Of a stretch of 64,000 nt of DNA, positions 23,847 to 34,086 are shown in pieces. The stretch's first letter is position 1, and every line of letters begins with the position of its first letter. The DNA is from Cladorhizidae sp. MBARI D1340-BT2 (lineage: Eukaryota > Porifera > Demospongiae > Poecilosclerida > Cladorhizidae). The stretch lies in the NCBI GenBank assembly GCA_028752905.1, contig JAQNBH010000014.1, positions 21,292,990 through 21,356,989 of the forward strand, read 5' to 3'. The notes beneath the pieces are model-generated. The model was given only the letters and a program-made list of their open reading frames with translations. It had not been told where the DNA came from and did not search any database. The position numbers were made by a program, and so were the translations under genes.

Positions 23847-23857
23847 GTAAAAGTCGT
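23847..23857 (+). repeat. 18S target-site remnant between family A and family B copies
   Basis: GTAAAAGTCGT is identical to the 18S 3'-end sequence just before AACAAGG. It sits exactly between the end of a family A copy and the leader of the next element, as expected for a target duplication shared by tandem insertions. Confidence 0.65.
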
Positions 23858-24069
23858 CTCCAGGTGTGCAGATTCGCCTCACCGTGGCCCAGGGGTAAAC
23901 AGCAGTGTGGATTCGTCTGCACTTCTGGCCAAGTAAGATCTGCACCTCTGCGTGGGGTAGCTTCCCGCGCAGTGGTATGCACTAGCTCCTAAAGGTCCAG
24001 AAAGAGAAAGGCAGCGCCCAGCCTACAAGGTGCGCACCAGGGAAAATGGTGAAAGGGCCTTAAGAGTTT

Positions 24070-25775
24070 GTGTGTCTCCTCCCAGCCGAGACGGCAGTCC
24101 TATGCCTAGTGGCGCTACGGGAGGTAGGGGGAGCAGTGGTGAGAAACAAGCTGCTCGATGAGTCAAGCATATCCAATGGACACTTCAGTTGGACGCTTCG
24201 CTGCAAGACATTATTAATGAGGTTGGGCCCAGGTCATCTGGAGCCCCAAAAAGAGACTTTCCCTGTGGAGAGAGCGCCATCCCGAGTTAACCACGACGGT
24301 TGGTGCGATCGCTGCACGGGTTACAAGAATTCTGAAGAGACAGAAGGAAGAGCCATTAGATTCTCCGCCCCGGGCTGGGGCAGGGTACATGGAGGGAGTT
24401 GCGGCAGGAGTACCATCAGCTCCGATGAGGCCTTCTGTCACTGATGAAACAACCGCCGATGAGCGGGAAGAACAGAGCTTGAGTGTCGTTTGTGATGAGT
24501 CAGTTGGTGACACTGATCTTAGACAAGAGCTCCGAACCAAGTTCGAGAGGCAGACTGGGGGAAGGGATGAAGGCAGTTTTGAAAATAGTTCAAGAATGCT
24601 TTGCAAGGGTATCTGGTGGAACAGTCCCATAGTGAGAAAGGTTGACGAGGAGATCAAGAGATTGTGGCAAAATGGCGAAAAGAGCTTCTGGCGGCTCAAC
24701 TGTCTTGATTACACAGGTTCAGTTGTGGTATGCCGGAAGTCCCGGAAACCTCGGGCAGAGAGTGGGAATCCCTCTGGTGCAGACGAGTATGAGGACCAAA
24801 ACTGCTAGTCAGAGAACTCAGAAAGCTGATCGGTTGGCTTAACTGCGAGGTCACTAGACGCTCGCTCTTGCGACGACCCACCATGAGACACAAACGACTG
24901 TCGGTGCGGTTAAGGAAGATGTTCGGTAATAAGACCTTACCTGAATTGAGGGCATGGTTGGAGAAACGTAAAGGTTTGTTGAATGTCAAGGCCCTACAGC
25001 TTAGACGCATGAAGAACAAGGAAAAAGAACGAGGTGAGAGAGTGCAATACCAATTGCACGGCCCTCGTAGTCTCATGGCTGGTGGGAGCAGCGTCGGTCC
25101 GAGTAAGAGGCCGAGCGAGTCGGAAGTGAAGAACTTTTGGAACGGAGTTCTCGGTAAGAAGGGTGAATTTGATTTGCAAGACAATTCAGTATCGGGATGG
25201 ATCAAGAGCTTGAGTCATGTTACCAATGACCAAGACCTTTCTGAGTGTGTCAATGAAGTTACCTGGGGTAATGTTGTAGGAAAGGCACGTGCGTGGAAGG
25301 CAGCAGGCCCAGATTTTATCTCGGTCTTCTAGTGGAAATCCTTCCCCACGGCAGCGTCAGGACTGTATGAGTTGATGAGCGAGGTGATCCTTAGGGAAAA
25401 GGAGATCCCCGACTGGATGATAGCGGGAAGAACAGTTCTGGTGCCCAAGGATGGTTGCCAGGGGAAGCCGAGCCAGTATCGGCCCATCACTTGTTTGAAT
25501 ACGAGTTACAAACTTTTCACTGGTTTTCTGACGAGGATTCTCGAGAATCACGTCAATGAGAAACTTCTCCTTCCCATTGAGCAGAAAGCCCTGCGAAAAG
25601 GCAGTCGAGGATGTATTGATGCCCTCTTGGTGGACTCCATGATCGTGCAGGAAGCGACTCGCAAGAGGCGCAACCTTGCCACGGCCTGGATAGACTACCA
25701 GAAGGCATATGATAGAATTCCCCACGGTTGGCTATTGAAGGTGCTTGAGGCCATCAGAGCACCCGGAGAGAGTTG
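24070..25775 (+). pseudogene. Family B protein, N-terminal region and RT fingers (first copy)
   Basis: The 5' part codes VNHDGWCDRC (possible zinc-binding or leader segment), then ELRTKFERQTGG and VRKVDEEIKRLW. The frame at 24868 codes RRPTMRHKRLSVRLRKM and FWNGVLGKKGEFDL. The RT starts near 25270 (ARAWKAAGPDFISVF), is stopped by TAG where its sister copies have TGG, and continues with IPDWMIAGRTVLVPKDG, QYRPITCLNTSYKLFTG, EQKALRKGSRGCIDALLV and WIDYQKAYDRIPHGW. At about 25775 it jumps back to the N-terminal region. Confidence 0.75.
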
Positions 25776-27167
25776 CGGCACGAGTACCGCAGACTGGAGG
25801 AAGGGATGAAGGCTGTTTTGAAAATCGTTCAAGGATGCTCTGCAAGGGTATCTGGAAGAACAGTGCCATAGTGCGAAAGGTCGACAAGGGAATGAGGAGA
25901 ATGTGGCTAGATGGCGAAAACAGCTCCTGGCGACTCAACTGTCTAGTTTATGCAGGTTCATTTGTGGTCTGCCGGAAGTCCGGGAAGCCTCGGCCAGATA
26001 GAGTGGGAATCCCTCTGGGGCAGACTAGTATGAGAATCAAAACTGCTCGAGTCAACAAACTCAGAAAGCTGATCCGTTGGCTTACCTGCGAGGTCACTAG
26101 ACACTCGCTCATGCGACGACCCACCATGAGACAGAAGAGACTGGTGGTACAGCTAAGGAAGATGTTCGGCAATAAGACCTTACCTGAATTGAGGGCCTTG
26201 TTGGAGAACCGTAAAGGTTTGTTGAAGGTCAAGGCCCTAGAGCTTAAACGCATGAAGAACAAGGAAAATGAACGAGGTGAGAGACTGCAGTATCAACTGC
26301 ACGGCCCTCGTAGTCTCATGGCTGGTGGGAGCAGCGTCGGTCCGAGTAGGAGGCCGAACGAGTCGGGAGTGAAGAACTTTTGGAACCGAGTTTTCGGTAG
26401 GAAGGGTGAATTTGATCTGTGAGACAGTTCAGTATCGGGCTGGATCAAGAGCTTGAGTCATGTTACTAATGACCAAAACCTTTATGAGTGTCAATGAAGT
26501 TACCTGGAGTAATATTGTAGGAAAGGCACGTGCGTGGAAGGCAGCAGGCCCAGATTTTCTCTCGGCCTTTTGGTGGAAATCCGTACCCACGGCAGCGTCG
26601 GGACTGTATGAGTTAGACAGCGAGGTGATCCTTACGGAAAAGGAGATCCCCCACTGGATGATAACGGGTAGAACAGTCCTGGTGCCCAAGGATGGTTGCC
26701 AGGGAGAGCCGAGCCAGTATCGGCCCATCACTTGTTTGAATACGAGTTACAAACTTTTCACTGGCTTGCTGACGGGTTCTCGAGAATCACGTCAATGAGA
26801 AAGTGCTCCTTCCGATCGAGCAGAAAGCCCTGCGTAAAGGCAGTCGAGAATGTATTGATGCCCTTTTGGTGGACTCCATGATCGTGCAGGAAGCGACTCG
26901 CAAGAGGGGCAACCTGGCTGTGGCATGGATAGACTACGAAAAAGCATATGATAGAGTGCCCCACGGTTGGCTATTGAAGGTGCTTGAGGCAATCAATGCA
27001 CCCAAAGCTCTCGTATGAGTGCATGCCAACGTGATTTCGAAGTAGAAATCCGTATTCAGCTTGGGATCGGGATGGGTCGCGGTTCGGGTCCTCATGGTAT
27101 TTAAGAGGGTGCTTTTTCAGGGGGACTCATTGTCACCTTTACTTTTTGCCCACTGTATTGCACTTGT
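25776..27167 (+). pseudogene. Family B protein, tandem duplicate of N-terminal/RT segment
   Basis: This segment repeats the previous one from the ERQTGG region to the RT palm: VRKVDKGMRRMWLDGE, RRPTMRQKRLVVQL, ARAWKAAGPDFLSAFWW, IPHWMITGRTVLVPKDG and WIDYEKAYDRVPHGW. It has its own breaks (TGA at 26420, shifts at about 26490 and 26775). It reaches the motif B region (GGGGACTCATTGTCACC) and is then interrupted by the solo LTR. Confidence 0.75.
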
Positions 27168-27708
27168 TGGACGCGCCTGAGGGTCCACAAGAGCTGAGAA
27201 CATGAAACTTATTCTTATTATGCATTCTGAACATTGTATTAGCTAAAACTTACCCAGCCATGCATGTGTGAACTTTCCTCGTCACCTATAGACACCTATT
27301 CCTACCATTCACATGTAATCATATTCATATCCTATACCCACAGCTACCTTGCGGGACTGCTGCAGTATATAAGCTCAGCAGCCGCACATCACAATTCTGT
27401 ATGTATCCGAGTCTTAAACTTATGCTATTACTTATTTACAACCACTCAAAACGAGTCTTGAAACCAGTCACTGTTTGGGGTATTAAGTAAGACCTGTCAA
27501 AGCGAGCCTAGTAGCCAGCCACTGACTTGGGGAGAGATACAGTCACACTCCTTTTTGCATCTCAGCACCGCAGAGCTACTCCACATTCCGAGCCCTAACA
27601 ATTGGAGGCCTTACAACCCTCATCAAAACAGTTGTTAGTCGGTTCACCACAGCTCATGCTCTGACCGCCTGTTCAGCATTCACGAAGGGAACAGGCCAGA
27701 ACACTTGT
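27163..27708. mobile_element. Solo LTR inserted in family B RT, with 5-bp target duplication
   Basis: The insert spans 27168-27703 (536 bp), begins TGGACGCGCC and ends GGCCAGAACA, and is flanked by CTTGT on both sides (27163-27167 and 27704-27708). The uninterrupted sister copy at 34220 shows the empty site. A TATATAAGCTC promoter-like box lies near 27366. Its sequence differs from the 4543 LTR. Confidence 0.75.
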
Positions 27709-28062
27709 GTCACACGCGTGAAGAAGCAGGAAGGAGTTTGGAGTGCTAGTCTTAGGGCTCAAATCTCCCACGTCTTTTTCATGGATGACTTGAAGGTGTA
27801 TGCAGAGGAACCGAGAGACTTGGAGCGGTTGATACGTAAGTGGAAACCGTGTGATGGTGTCTAGGGCGGTAGGAATGGAGTTCGGACTGAGAAAGTGTGC
27901 TGTGGCAGAAATAAGAAGAGGACGTCTTGTCAATGCAAGAGATATACTCCTGCCTGATGGTAGAGATATAAGGGCACTCATTTTAGGTAACACGTACAAG
28001 TACCTTGGTTTAGAGCAGTCATTGAAACCAACCGACGTAAGATCAAGTAGAGACTGGCGATA
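27709..28062 (+). pseudogene. Family B RT, catalytic FMDD region
   Basis: Resuming after the LTR, the frame codes HVFFMDDLKVYAEEPRD (motif C as FMDD), then AVGMEFGLRKCAVAEIRRG and GNTYKYLGLEQSLKP. A one-base insertion after LIRK splits it. It corresponds to the palm and thumb of the enzyme begun at 25776. Confidence 0.75.
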
Positions 28063-28442
28063 ACGTATTTCAAACGATTGCGCAGGATCTGGGAATCCCG
28101 CCATAACTCCAAGTCAAAGGTGCAAGCAACGAATGTGTGGGCTGTTTCTTTGTGCCGATATTTTTTTGGCACGATCAAGTGGACGAAGAGCGAATTGATC
28201 GAGCTTGATCGCCTCACGAAAACCCTTAGGCAGAATAAGTGTCTTCACGCCAGCACATCGCATAGTTGGAGAGGCTCTACCTTCCCAGGGGGGCTGGGGG
28301 CCGAGGTTTAATCGGTCTACAGAACTGTTGGGAGAGGGAGGTTGTCTCGACGGCGGTGTATCTGGCTACTGCCAAGGATCTGCATTGCAAGGGAGTGTTT
28401 CGACACCAGTTGCTCCTCGAGGGTGAGTAGAGTTGGAACTTC

Positions 28443-29414
28443 TTGCATGCAGCGCAGGAGGTTCTAGAAAATTATCAGGGGCCCATTTCGATCAGAAGAG
28501 ACGGAGGTGTGCTAGATGGGCGCTCGATCTCAACACAGAGAGCGTCCCGAATGGTGCGGGCGGCCCAGGAGGAGCTTGCAACTGAACACTTGGAGCAGAA
28601 ACTTATTCACGGAGTGTATTCCAAACAGTGGCATCTGAAAGGTATGGACGCACTAGCCACACACTTCTGGCTCAAAAATGGAAGATGTCGTGCTGAGACC
28701 GAAGCACTGATTGCAGCGGCCCAAAACGGCGTGTTCTACACCAAGGCATATCGACGACGGGTGCTCAAAGAAAAGATTTCCAAGGAATTCCGACTGTGCA
28801 GGAAAGAGCCGGAAACAATTGTTAATCTGCTCGCCGGGTGCACCAAAATGAACTGGACCCTCCACAAGGAACGGCATGAACGAGTTCTGTATCAAGTGTT
28901 GCGGTCACTTTGCAAAAAGTTGAACGTGACCTTGCCAGACTCTCTCATGTGGAGGGCCGGAGGCTGGAACGGTGTAGGGGTGCTAGAAAATTCTGAAGTA
29001 AAACTGAAGGTAGATCTCAGTCTGCCTACTGATCGCAGCATCAGCGAAAGGCGGCCAGACTTAGTGTTATCATACCGGGAAACCCGGCGCATCGTGATTT
29101 TTGAAGTGGCATGTGCCTGGGAAACTCTTGTTGTGGAAATGGAGCAGGAGAAGAAGAGGAAGTACCGAGAGCCGAGAGCTGGCTGCCGACCAGGCCACGT
29201 CAACGTCATACCTTTAGTGATCGGCGATCTGGGGTCAGTGGGCAGTTTCACTTCAGAACTAGCGCGAACAGAGATTTTCGCATCACAGGATATTTACAAC
29301 TTAGTCCGTGATTGTCAGTTAGAGGTCTTGACGAGTGCAATGAAAATCATACGTACACAACTAAACCTCGGAGAAGCAAGAGCTTTCAGCTGTGCTCTAA
29401 ACTCCAGATGTTGA
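28443..29414 (+). CDS. Family B zinc motif and restriction-like endonuclease ORF
   Basis: This 323-codon open frame forms the C-terminal third of the family B protein. About residues 75-100 code RCRAETEALIAAAQNG. A degenerate CCHC follows (FRLCRKEPETIVNLLAGC, where one Cys and the His are replaced). Then comes the nuclease core: RRPDLVLSYRETRRIVIFE with the acidic residues of the PD-(D/E)xK fold, followed by VACAWETL and a Lys/Arg-rich helix. In R2-type elements this domain nicks the rDNA target to prime reverse transcription. The first ATG is inside the natural protein, so this is a remnant of the larger ORF. Confidence 0.75.
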   Translation: MHAAQEVLENYQGPISIRRDGGVLDGRSISTQRASRMVRAAQEELATEHLEQKLIHGVYSKQWHLKGMDALATHFWLKNGRCRAETEALIAAAQNGVFYTKAYRRRVLKEKISKEFRLCRKEPETIVNLLAGCTKMNWTLHKERHERVLYQVLRSLCKKLNVTLPDSLMWRAGGWNGVGVLENSEVKLKVDLSLPTDRSISERRPDLVLSYRETRRIVIFEVACAWETLVVEMEQEKKRKYREPRAGCRPGHVNVIPLVIGDLGSVGSFTSELARTEIFASQDIYNLVRDCQLEVLTSAMKIIRTQLNLGEARAFSCALNSRC

Positions 29415-29639
29415 TTATATACTCTTTGACTGGAAAGCCGTAAAACTCCTACTGGGCTAAACTCCCCTACTGACAAAACTTCACATGAAAATTCCTGGAC
29501 TTGAAACTTTTTTTCTTCTTTATTTTTTTTACCTTGCCCTACACCCTACCGAGTCTCACACCTGATGCGTAAAACTCCAGTGCGTAAAGCTTTTGACTAG
29601 CAAGAGCTTTCCCGAGTGCATAAAACGATAGGATTATAT

Positions 29640-30000
29640 ATAAAGGTGTTTTTTTCTTCCTTGTTTTTTTTCCTTCTTATTTTTCTTCTTATTTTTCCTT
29701 CTTTTTTTCCCTTCAATTTTTCCTTCTTTTCTTTTCTTCCTCCTTTTTCCCCCTACTTTCCCCCCCCTTCATTTCTTCTTTCTTTTTTCCCTTTCTTTTT
29801 CTTCATTCTATTTCCCTCTCTTTTCTTTCCTTCTTTTTTCACTTCTTTTATTTCCATCTTTCCTCCCTTCTTTTCTTTGTTCCTTGCACTGCCTACGAAC
29901 TTGTCGAATAGCCAGAGAAAAAGCTGCTTTGAGTCTACCAGCGACCCCTGTTTTTTCCCCACTCTTCTTTTCCACCCCTCTCACCCAAATCTTGCAATGG
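29640..30000. repeat. CT-rich tract and rDNA spacer-like repeat, copy 1
   Basis: About 245 bp of almost pure pyrimidine is followed by CACTGCCTACGAACTTGTCG... The same pair occurs at 36150-36560 and 59380-59580, each time just before 28S 3'-end sequence on the minus strand. I infer ribosomal external/intergenic spacer. Protein frames in it are composition artefacts. Confidence 0.6.
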
Positions 30001-30567
30001 GGTTAGTGGGCATTTTCAGAAATAGCGCGAACAGGGTTTTTCACGTCACAGGAGTATTCCAACTTGGTCCGTGAATGTCAGTTCGAGATCTTGACGAGTG
30101 CAGTGCGAATCATACAGAGACAACTAAGCAGCAGAAACTAGTCGTGCAAGGCGGCTAACACCACAGGACTCGCCTCTATCTGCGGACCACCAGGTCGGCC
30201 ATGGAGAGAACCACACTTGGGAGTCCTCTGTTCGTGGGGTCTGGGTGCGATTGATATACTGCTCGGGATAACCCTGGTGTGAGCTGGAGCAGCTGAATAA
30301 CCATTTTTTGATGGAGGGAGCTGACGTGGCATGGAAGCGTCGGGGAAGGGTACCATCTGGAAAGCTAAGGAGCGGGCCACTTCGTGGAAGTGCCTGGAAG
30401 GTCCCTCATTGTAGCGTTAACCTCCCTTTGTCCCTTCCGCAGGGTTCGGTTGTTAAGGCGGAGCATTAGGGGGAAACCAAGCATGGTGCTCTGACAAAGG
30501 GACGAAAGGCTGGTGATTACATCGGTCATACCCAGGCTTTGCGGGCAGGAAGAGGACGACAATTATT
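30001..30567 (+). pseudogene. Family B ORF end repeat and 3' untranslated region
   Basis: About 30001-30141 repeats the last 45 codons of the family B protein (as at 29230-29360 and 35730-35870). The sequence 30142-30567 has no frame and ends GACGACAATTATT directly against 18S, so I read it as the element 3' UTR. Confidence 0.65.
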
Positions 30568-30879
30568 CTATGCATTTAAAGTAAAAGTCGTAACAAGGAT
30601 TCCGTAGGTGAACAACACTGTGGAGCTCAAAGGGGAAAAGGGAATGATACTGTTCGAGGTGGCGTGTGCGTGGGACCCGCTGGTCAAAGAGAGGGAGTCC
30701 CAGAAGATATCCAAGTGACGACAATTATTCTATGCATTTAAAGTAAAAGTCGTAACAAGGTTTCTGTAGGTGAACAACACTGTGGAGCTCAAAGAGGAAA
30801 AGGGAATGATACTGTTCGAGGTGGCGTGTGCGTGGGACCCGCTGGTCAAAGAGAGAGAGTCCCAGAAGATATCCAAGTA
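30553..30879 (+). repeat. Tandem duplication of an 18S-end/LINE junction (about 162 bp)
   Basis: Two copies of about 162 bp (30553-30714 and 30715-30879) each contain the 18S end followed by the family A nuclease segment (GTGGAGCTCAAAG... GGGACCCGCTGGTCAAAGAG). They differ at about four positions. The second 18S fragment is 30730-30775. Confidence 0.75.
30568..30613 (+). rRNA. 18S rRNA 3' end, uninterrupted target site
   Basis: GTAAAAGTCGTAACAAGG and TTCCGTAGGTGAAC give the universally conserved end of small-subunit rRNA, including the site that is interrupted at 19477, 23857 and 32186. A family B 3' end precedes it. Confidence 0.8.
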
Positions 30880-32170
30880 CAGTAGACCCTCGCATATCCG
30901 ACCCTCGATTATCCGAACGCTCGGATTATCCGAACTCCTGATTAAATAATAAACCTGGTAACGGTCGTCGATCTGCCAAACTTCGTTTGCACGTGGAAAT
31001 TAGTTCGTTCGCTTTGGCCAGAAAAAAGTTTTGTCGATCGAGTCAAAGATAGCCATTCTAAGCAAGATATCAAATGGAGCCAGTCAAGCCGGACTAGCGG
31101 AAGTCAGGCGTAGGGAAGTTGACAATAACGGAGATAAAAATGAACGAAGCCAAACTTCGAGAGTTCGCAGGTAACCTGGACTGTCGGGGGCCAAGTTCAG
31201 CTCGCAAAAAGTCATGCGCCTTGCTAAACACGAACAACTAGAAAATGCTTTATATCTGTGGTTCGTTCAGAAAAAGGAGAAAGCCCCAAGGCACTCAGTG
31301 GACTATTGCTCAGAGAAAATACATTATGAATATATATATACAGTAATATGAAAAAATATGCATATATGTAAAACAACATGCCAGTTACTGAGGACCTAAA
31401 TCCTTCTAGTACCAGGAAGTGAGCTTCTTAATCCCAAGAACCTGCAGTTAAAAGGATATTGAAAATAGTTCCCAGCATTTTAATTACATTCATGAATTTA
31501 TAATTAATATTTGTGTTTTTTGCATATCCGAACTTTTTGCATATCCGAATAGCCTCTGGTCCCAAGCTGTTCGGATATGTGAGGGTCTACTGTACAGCGA
31601 ACTAGCAGCAGACCTGGCCCGACAAAAGACACAGTACAGGATCACAACGGTGCCAATAGTATTCGGAGACTTGGGGCCGATAGGTAGCATGAAAGCCCAC
31701 CTAAGGAGGGCAGGGTTCCTGACGGAAAAAGAAATCACAGATTTTATAGCCAACGGACAAAGAGAAACCCTGTACTCCTTGGTCAAACTAATCAAGAGAC
31801 ACATGACGGAAGAGTGAACTACCTCAAGCCAGCACCAAACCCATATGCAAATAGTGAACCAAAACCTGTGACCACGCACACGTATACACCTATTCTCATT
31901 AATGTATTTGCTCATTTTGTACCCACAACACCTGCCACAAAGCGAAAAGATGAGCTCAAACAGGGAGACGGGAGAGGGAAAAGGGTAAAAGTGAAGGGCC
32001 AGCCAACAGCCACGGCAGACAAACACGAGGAGGGGCAAAGCAAAGCAAAGGGTTAGACCTAATACTCAGCAGTCCGCCAAACGTCGAGGTACTTTATCTC
32101 CCGCGCCGATCGGCCTATAGTCCAGGAGACAATACTGCCTGTGCGCAAAATAAACAGGGGCCCCTGTTGG
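30614..32170 (+). mobile_element. RLE-type LINE, family A, 3' fragment with a MITE inside
   Basis: From 30617 the sequence codes the nuclease core (FEVACAWDPLVKE). It is interrupted by a TA-flanked MITE (30880-31592) and continues with VPIVFGDLGPIGSMKAHLRR, EITDFIANGQRETL and MTEE to a stop at 31815-31817. The family A 3' UTR runs to about 32170, again followed by an 18S-like remnant. Confidence 0.75.
30878..31594. mobile_element. pogo/Tigger-like MITE with TA target duplication
   Basis: The 713-bp insert begins CAGTAGACCCTCGCATATCC and ends with the inverted copy GGATATGTGAGGGTCTACTG, flanked by TA on both sides (30878-30879 and 31593-31594). Removing it restores the LINE sequence AAGTACAGCGAAC. 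There is no transposase inside, so it is non-autonomous. Confidence 0.8.
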
Positions 32171-32186
32171 GAAGTGTAACAGTCGT
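32171..32186 (+). repeat. 18S target-site remnant before second family B copy
   Basis: GAAGTGTAACAGTCGT resembles 18S GAAGTAAAAGTCGT with three differences and lies between a family A 3' end and the next leader at 32187. Confidence 0.55.
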
Positions 32187-32517
32187 CCCTGGGTATGTAG
32201 TCCCTGGGTATGTAGTTCTACCTCAACGTCGACCCTGGGGTGAACAGGGGTGTAGATTTGTCTGCACTTCTGGCCAAGTAATAACTGCACCTCTATGTGG
32301 GGTAACTTCCCGCGTAGTTGTATGCAGAGCTCCAAAAGATCAAGGAAAAGAAAGGGAGCTCCTACCCTCCAAGGTATGCACAGGGGAAAAGGGTGAAAGG
32401 AACTCAAGAGTTTGTGTCTACTCCAGGATGAGACGGCTGCCCTATGCCAAGTTGCACTACGGGAGGTAGGGTGAGCAATGGTGCGAGACAAGCTGATGGA
32501 CTAGTCTGGCGTATCCA

Positions 32518-34086
32518 ATGGACACCTCAGTTGGACACTTCGCTGCAAGAAATAATCAAAGAGGTTGGGCCCAGGTCATCGGCAGCCCCAGAAAAGAGAC
32601 TTTCCCTGTGAAGAGAGCGCCACCCCGAGTTAAACATGACGGTTGGTGCAATCGCTGCAAGGGTTACAAAGATTGCAAAGAGACGGAAGGGAGAGCAAGT
32701 AGACCCTCCGCCCCGGGCTGGGGGTAGGTCCACGGAGAGAATTGTGGCACGAGTACCATCAGCTCCGATGAAGCAGCCGCCGATGAGCGGGAAGAACAGA
32801 GCTTGAGTGTCGTTTGTGATGAGTCAGTTGTTGACACTGATCTTAGACGAGAGCTCCGAACCGAGTTCGAGAGGCAGACTGGGTGAAGGGATGAAGGCAG
32901 TTTTGAAAATCGTTCAAGGATGCTCTGCAAGGGTATCTGGAAGAACAGTTCCATAGTGCGAAAGGTTGACGAGGAAATGAGGATAGATGGCAAAAACAGC
33001 TCCTGGCGACTCAACTGTCTAGTTTATGCAGGTTCAGTTGTGGTCTGCCAGAAGTCCCGGAAGCGCCGGCCAGAGAGAGTGGGAATCCCTCTGGGGCAGA
33101 CTAGTATGAGAATCAAAACTGCTAGAGTCAACGAACTCAGCAGCTGATCCTACCTGCGAGGTCACTAGATGCTCGCTCATGCGACGACCCACCATGAGAC
33201 AGAAGAGACTGGCGGTGCGGCTATGGAAGATGTTTGGTAATAAGATCTTACCTGAATTGAGGGCGTGGTCGGAGAACCGTAAAGGTTTGTTGAAGGTCAA
33301 GGACCTACAGCTTAGACGCATGAAGAACAGGTTAAAGGAACGAGGTGAGAGACTGCAGTACCAACTGCACAGCCCTCGTTGTCTCATGGCTGGTGGGAGC
33401 AGCGTCGGTCCGAGTAGGAGGCCGAACAAGTCGGGAGTGAAGAACTTTTGGAACGGAGTTCTCGGTAGAAAGGGTGAATTTGATCTGCAAGACAGTTCAG
33501 TATCGGGCTGGATCAAGAGCTTGAGTCATGTTACTAATGACCCAAGACCTTTCTGAGTTTATAAATGAAGCTACCTGGAGTAATGTCGTAGGAAAGGCAC
33601 GTGCGTGGAAGGCAGCAGGCCCAGATTTTATCTCGGCCTTTTGGTGGAAGTCCTTCCCCACGGCAGCGTCGGGACTGCATGAGTTAGTGAGCGAGGTGAT
33701 CCTTAGGGAAAAGGCCTCACTGGATGATAGCGGGTAGAACAGACCTGGTACGCAAGGATGGTTGCCAGGGGAAGCCGAGCCAGTATCGGCCCATCACTTG
33801 GTTGAATACGAGTTACAAACTTTTCACTGGCTTGCTGACGCGGATTCTCGAGAATCACGTAAATGAGAAACTGCTCCTTCAAATTGAGCAGAAAGCCGTG
33901 CGAAAAGGCAGTCGAGAATGTATTAATGCCTTTTTGGTGGATTCCATGATCGTGCAGGAAGCGACTCACAAGAGGGACAACCTGGCTGTGGCATGGATAG
34001 ACTACCAAAAAGCATATGATAGAGTGCCCCACGGTTGGCTATTGAAGGTGCTTGAGGCAATCAATGCACCCAAAGCGCTCATATGA
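32518..34086 (+). pseudogene. Family B protein, N-terminal region and RT fingers/palm (third copy)
   Basis: It codes VKHDGWCNRCKGYKD, ELRTEFERQTG, RRPTMRQKRLAVRLWKM, FWNGVLGRKGEFDL, ARAWKAAGPDFISAFWW, QYRPITWLNTSYKLFTG and WIDYQKAYDRVPHGW. Here the codon that is TAG at 25330 is TGG, so this copy shows the ancestral Trp. Frame changes occur near 33130, 33540 and 33715, and a TGA at 34084 ends the last part. Confidence 0.75.

Larger units (their letters stand above)
23858..30567 (+). mobile_element. RLE-type LINE, family B, 18S-targeted, rearranged copy
   Basis: The copy starts after the 18S remnant at 23857 with the shared leader (CAGATTCGCCTCACCG...). It carries a duplicated N-terminal/RT segment, a solo LTR insertion (27168-27703), the rest of the RT, the nuclease ORF, a CT-rich tract and rDNA spacer-like stretch (29640-30000), a second copy of the ORF end, and a 3' UTR. 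It ends at GACGACAATTATT, where 18S sequence begins. Both ends therefore abut the same 18S site. Confidence 0.75.

Noticed and set aside
29616..30074. Phe/Pro-rich plus frames here and at 36133-36639, and Lys-rich antisense frames
   Set aside because: They are translations of the CT-rich spacer tracts.
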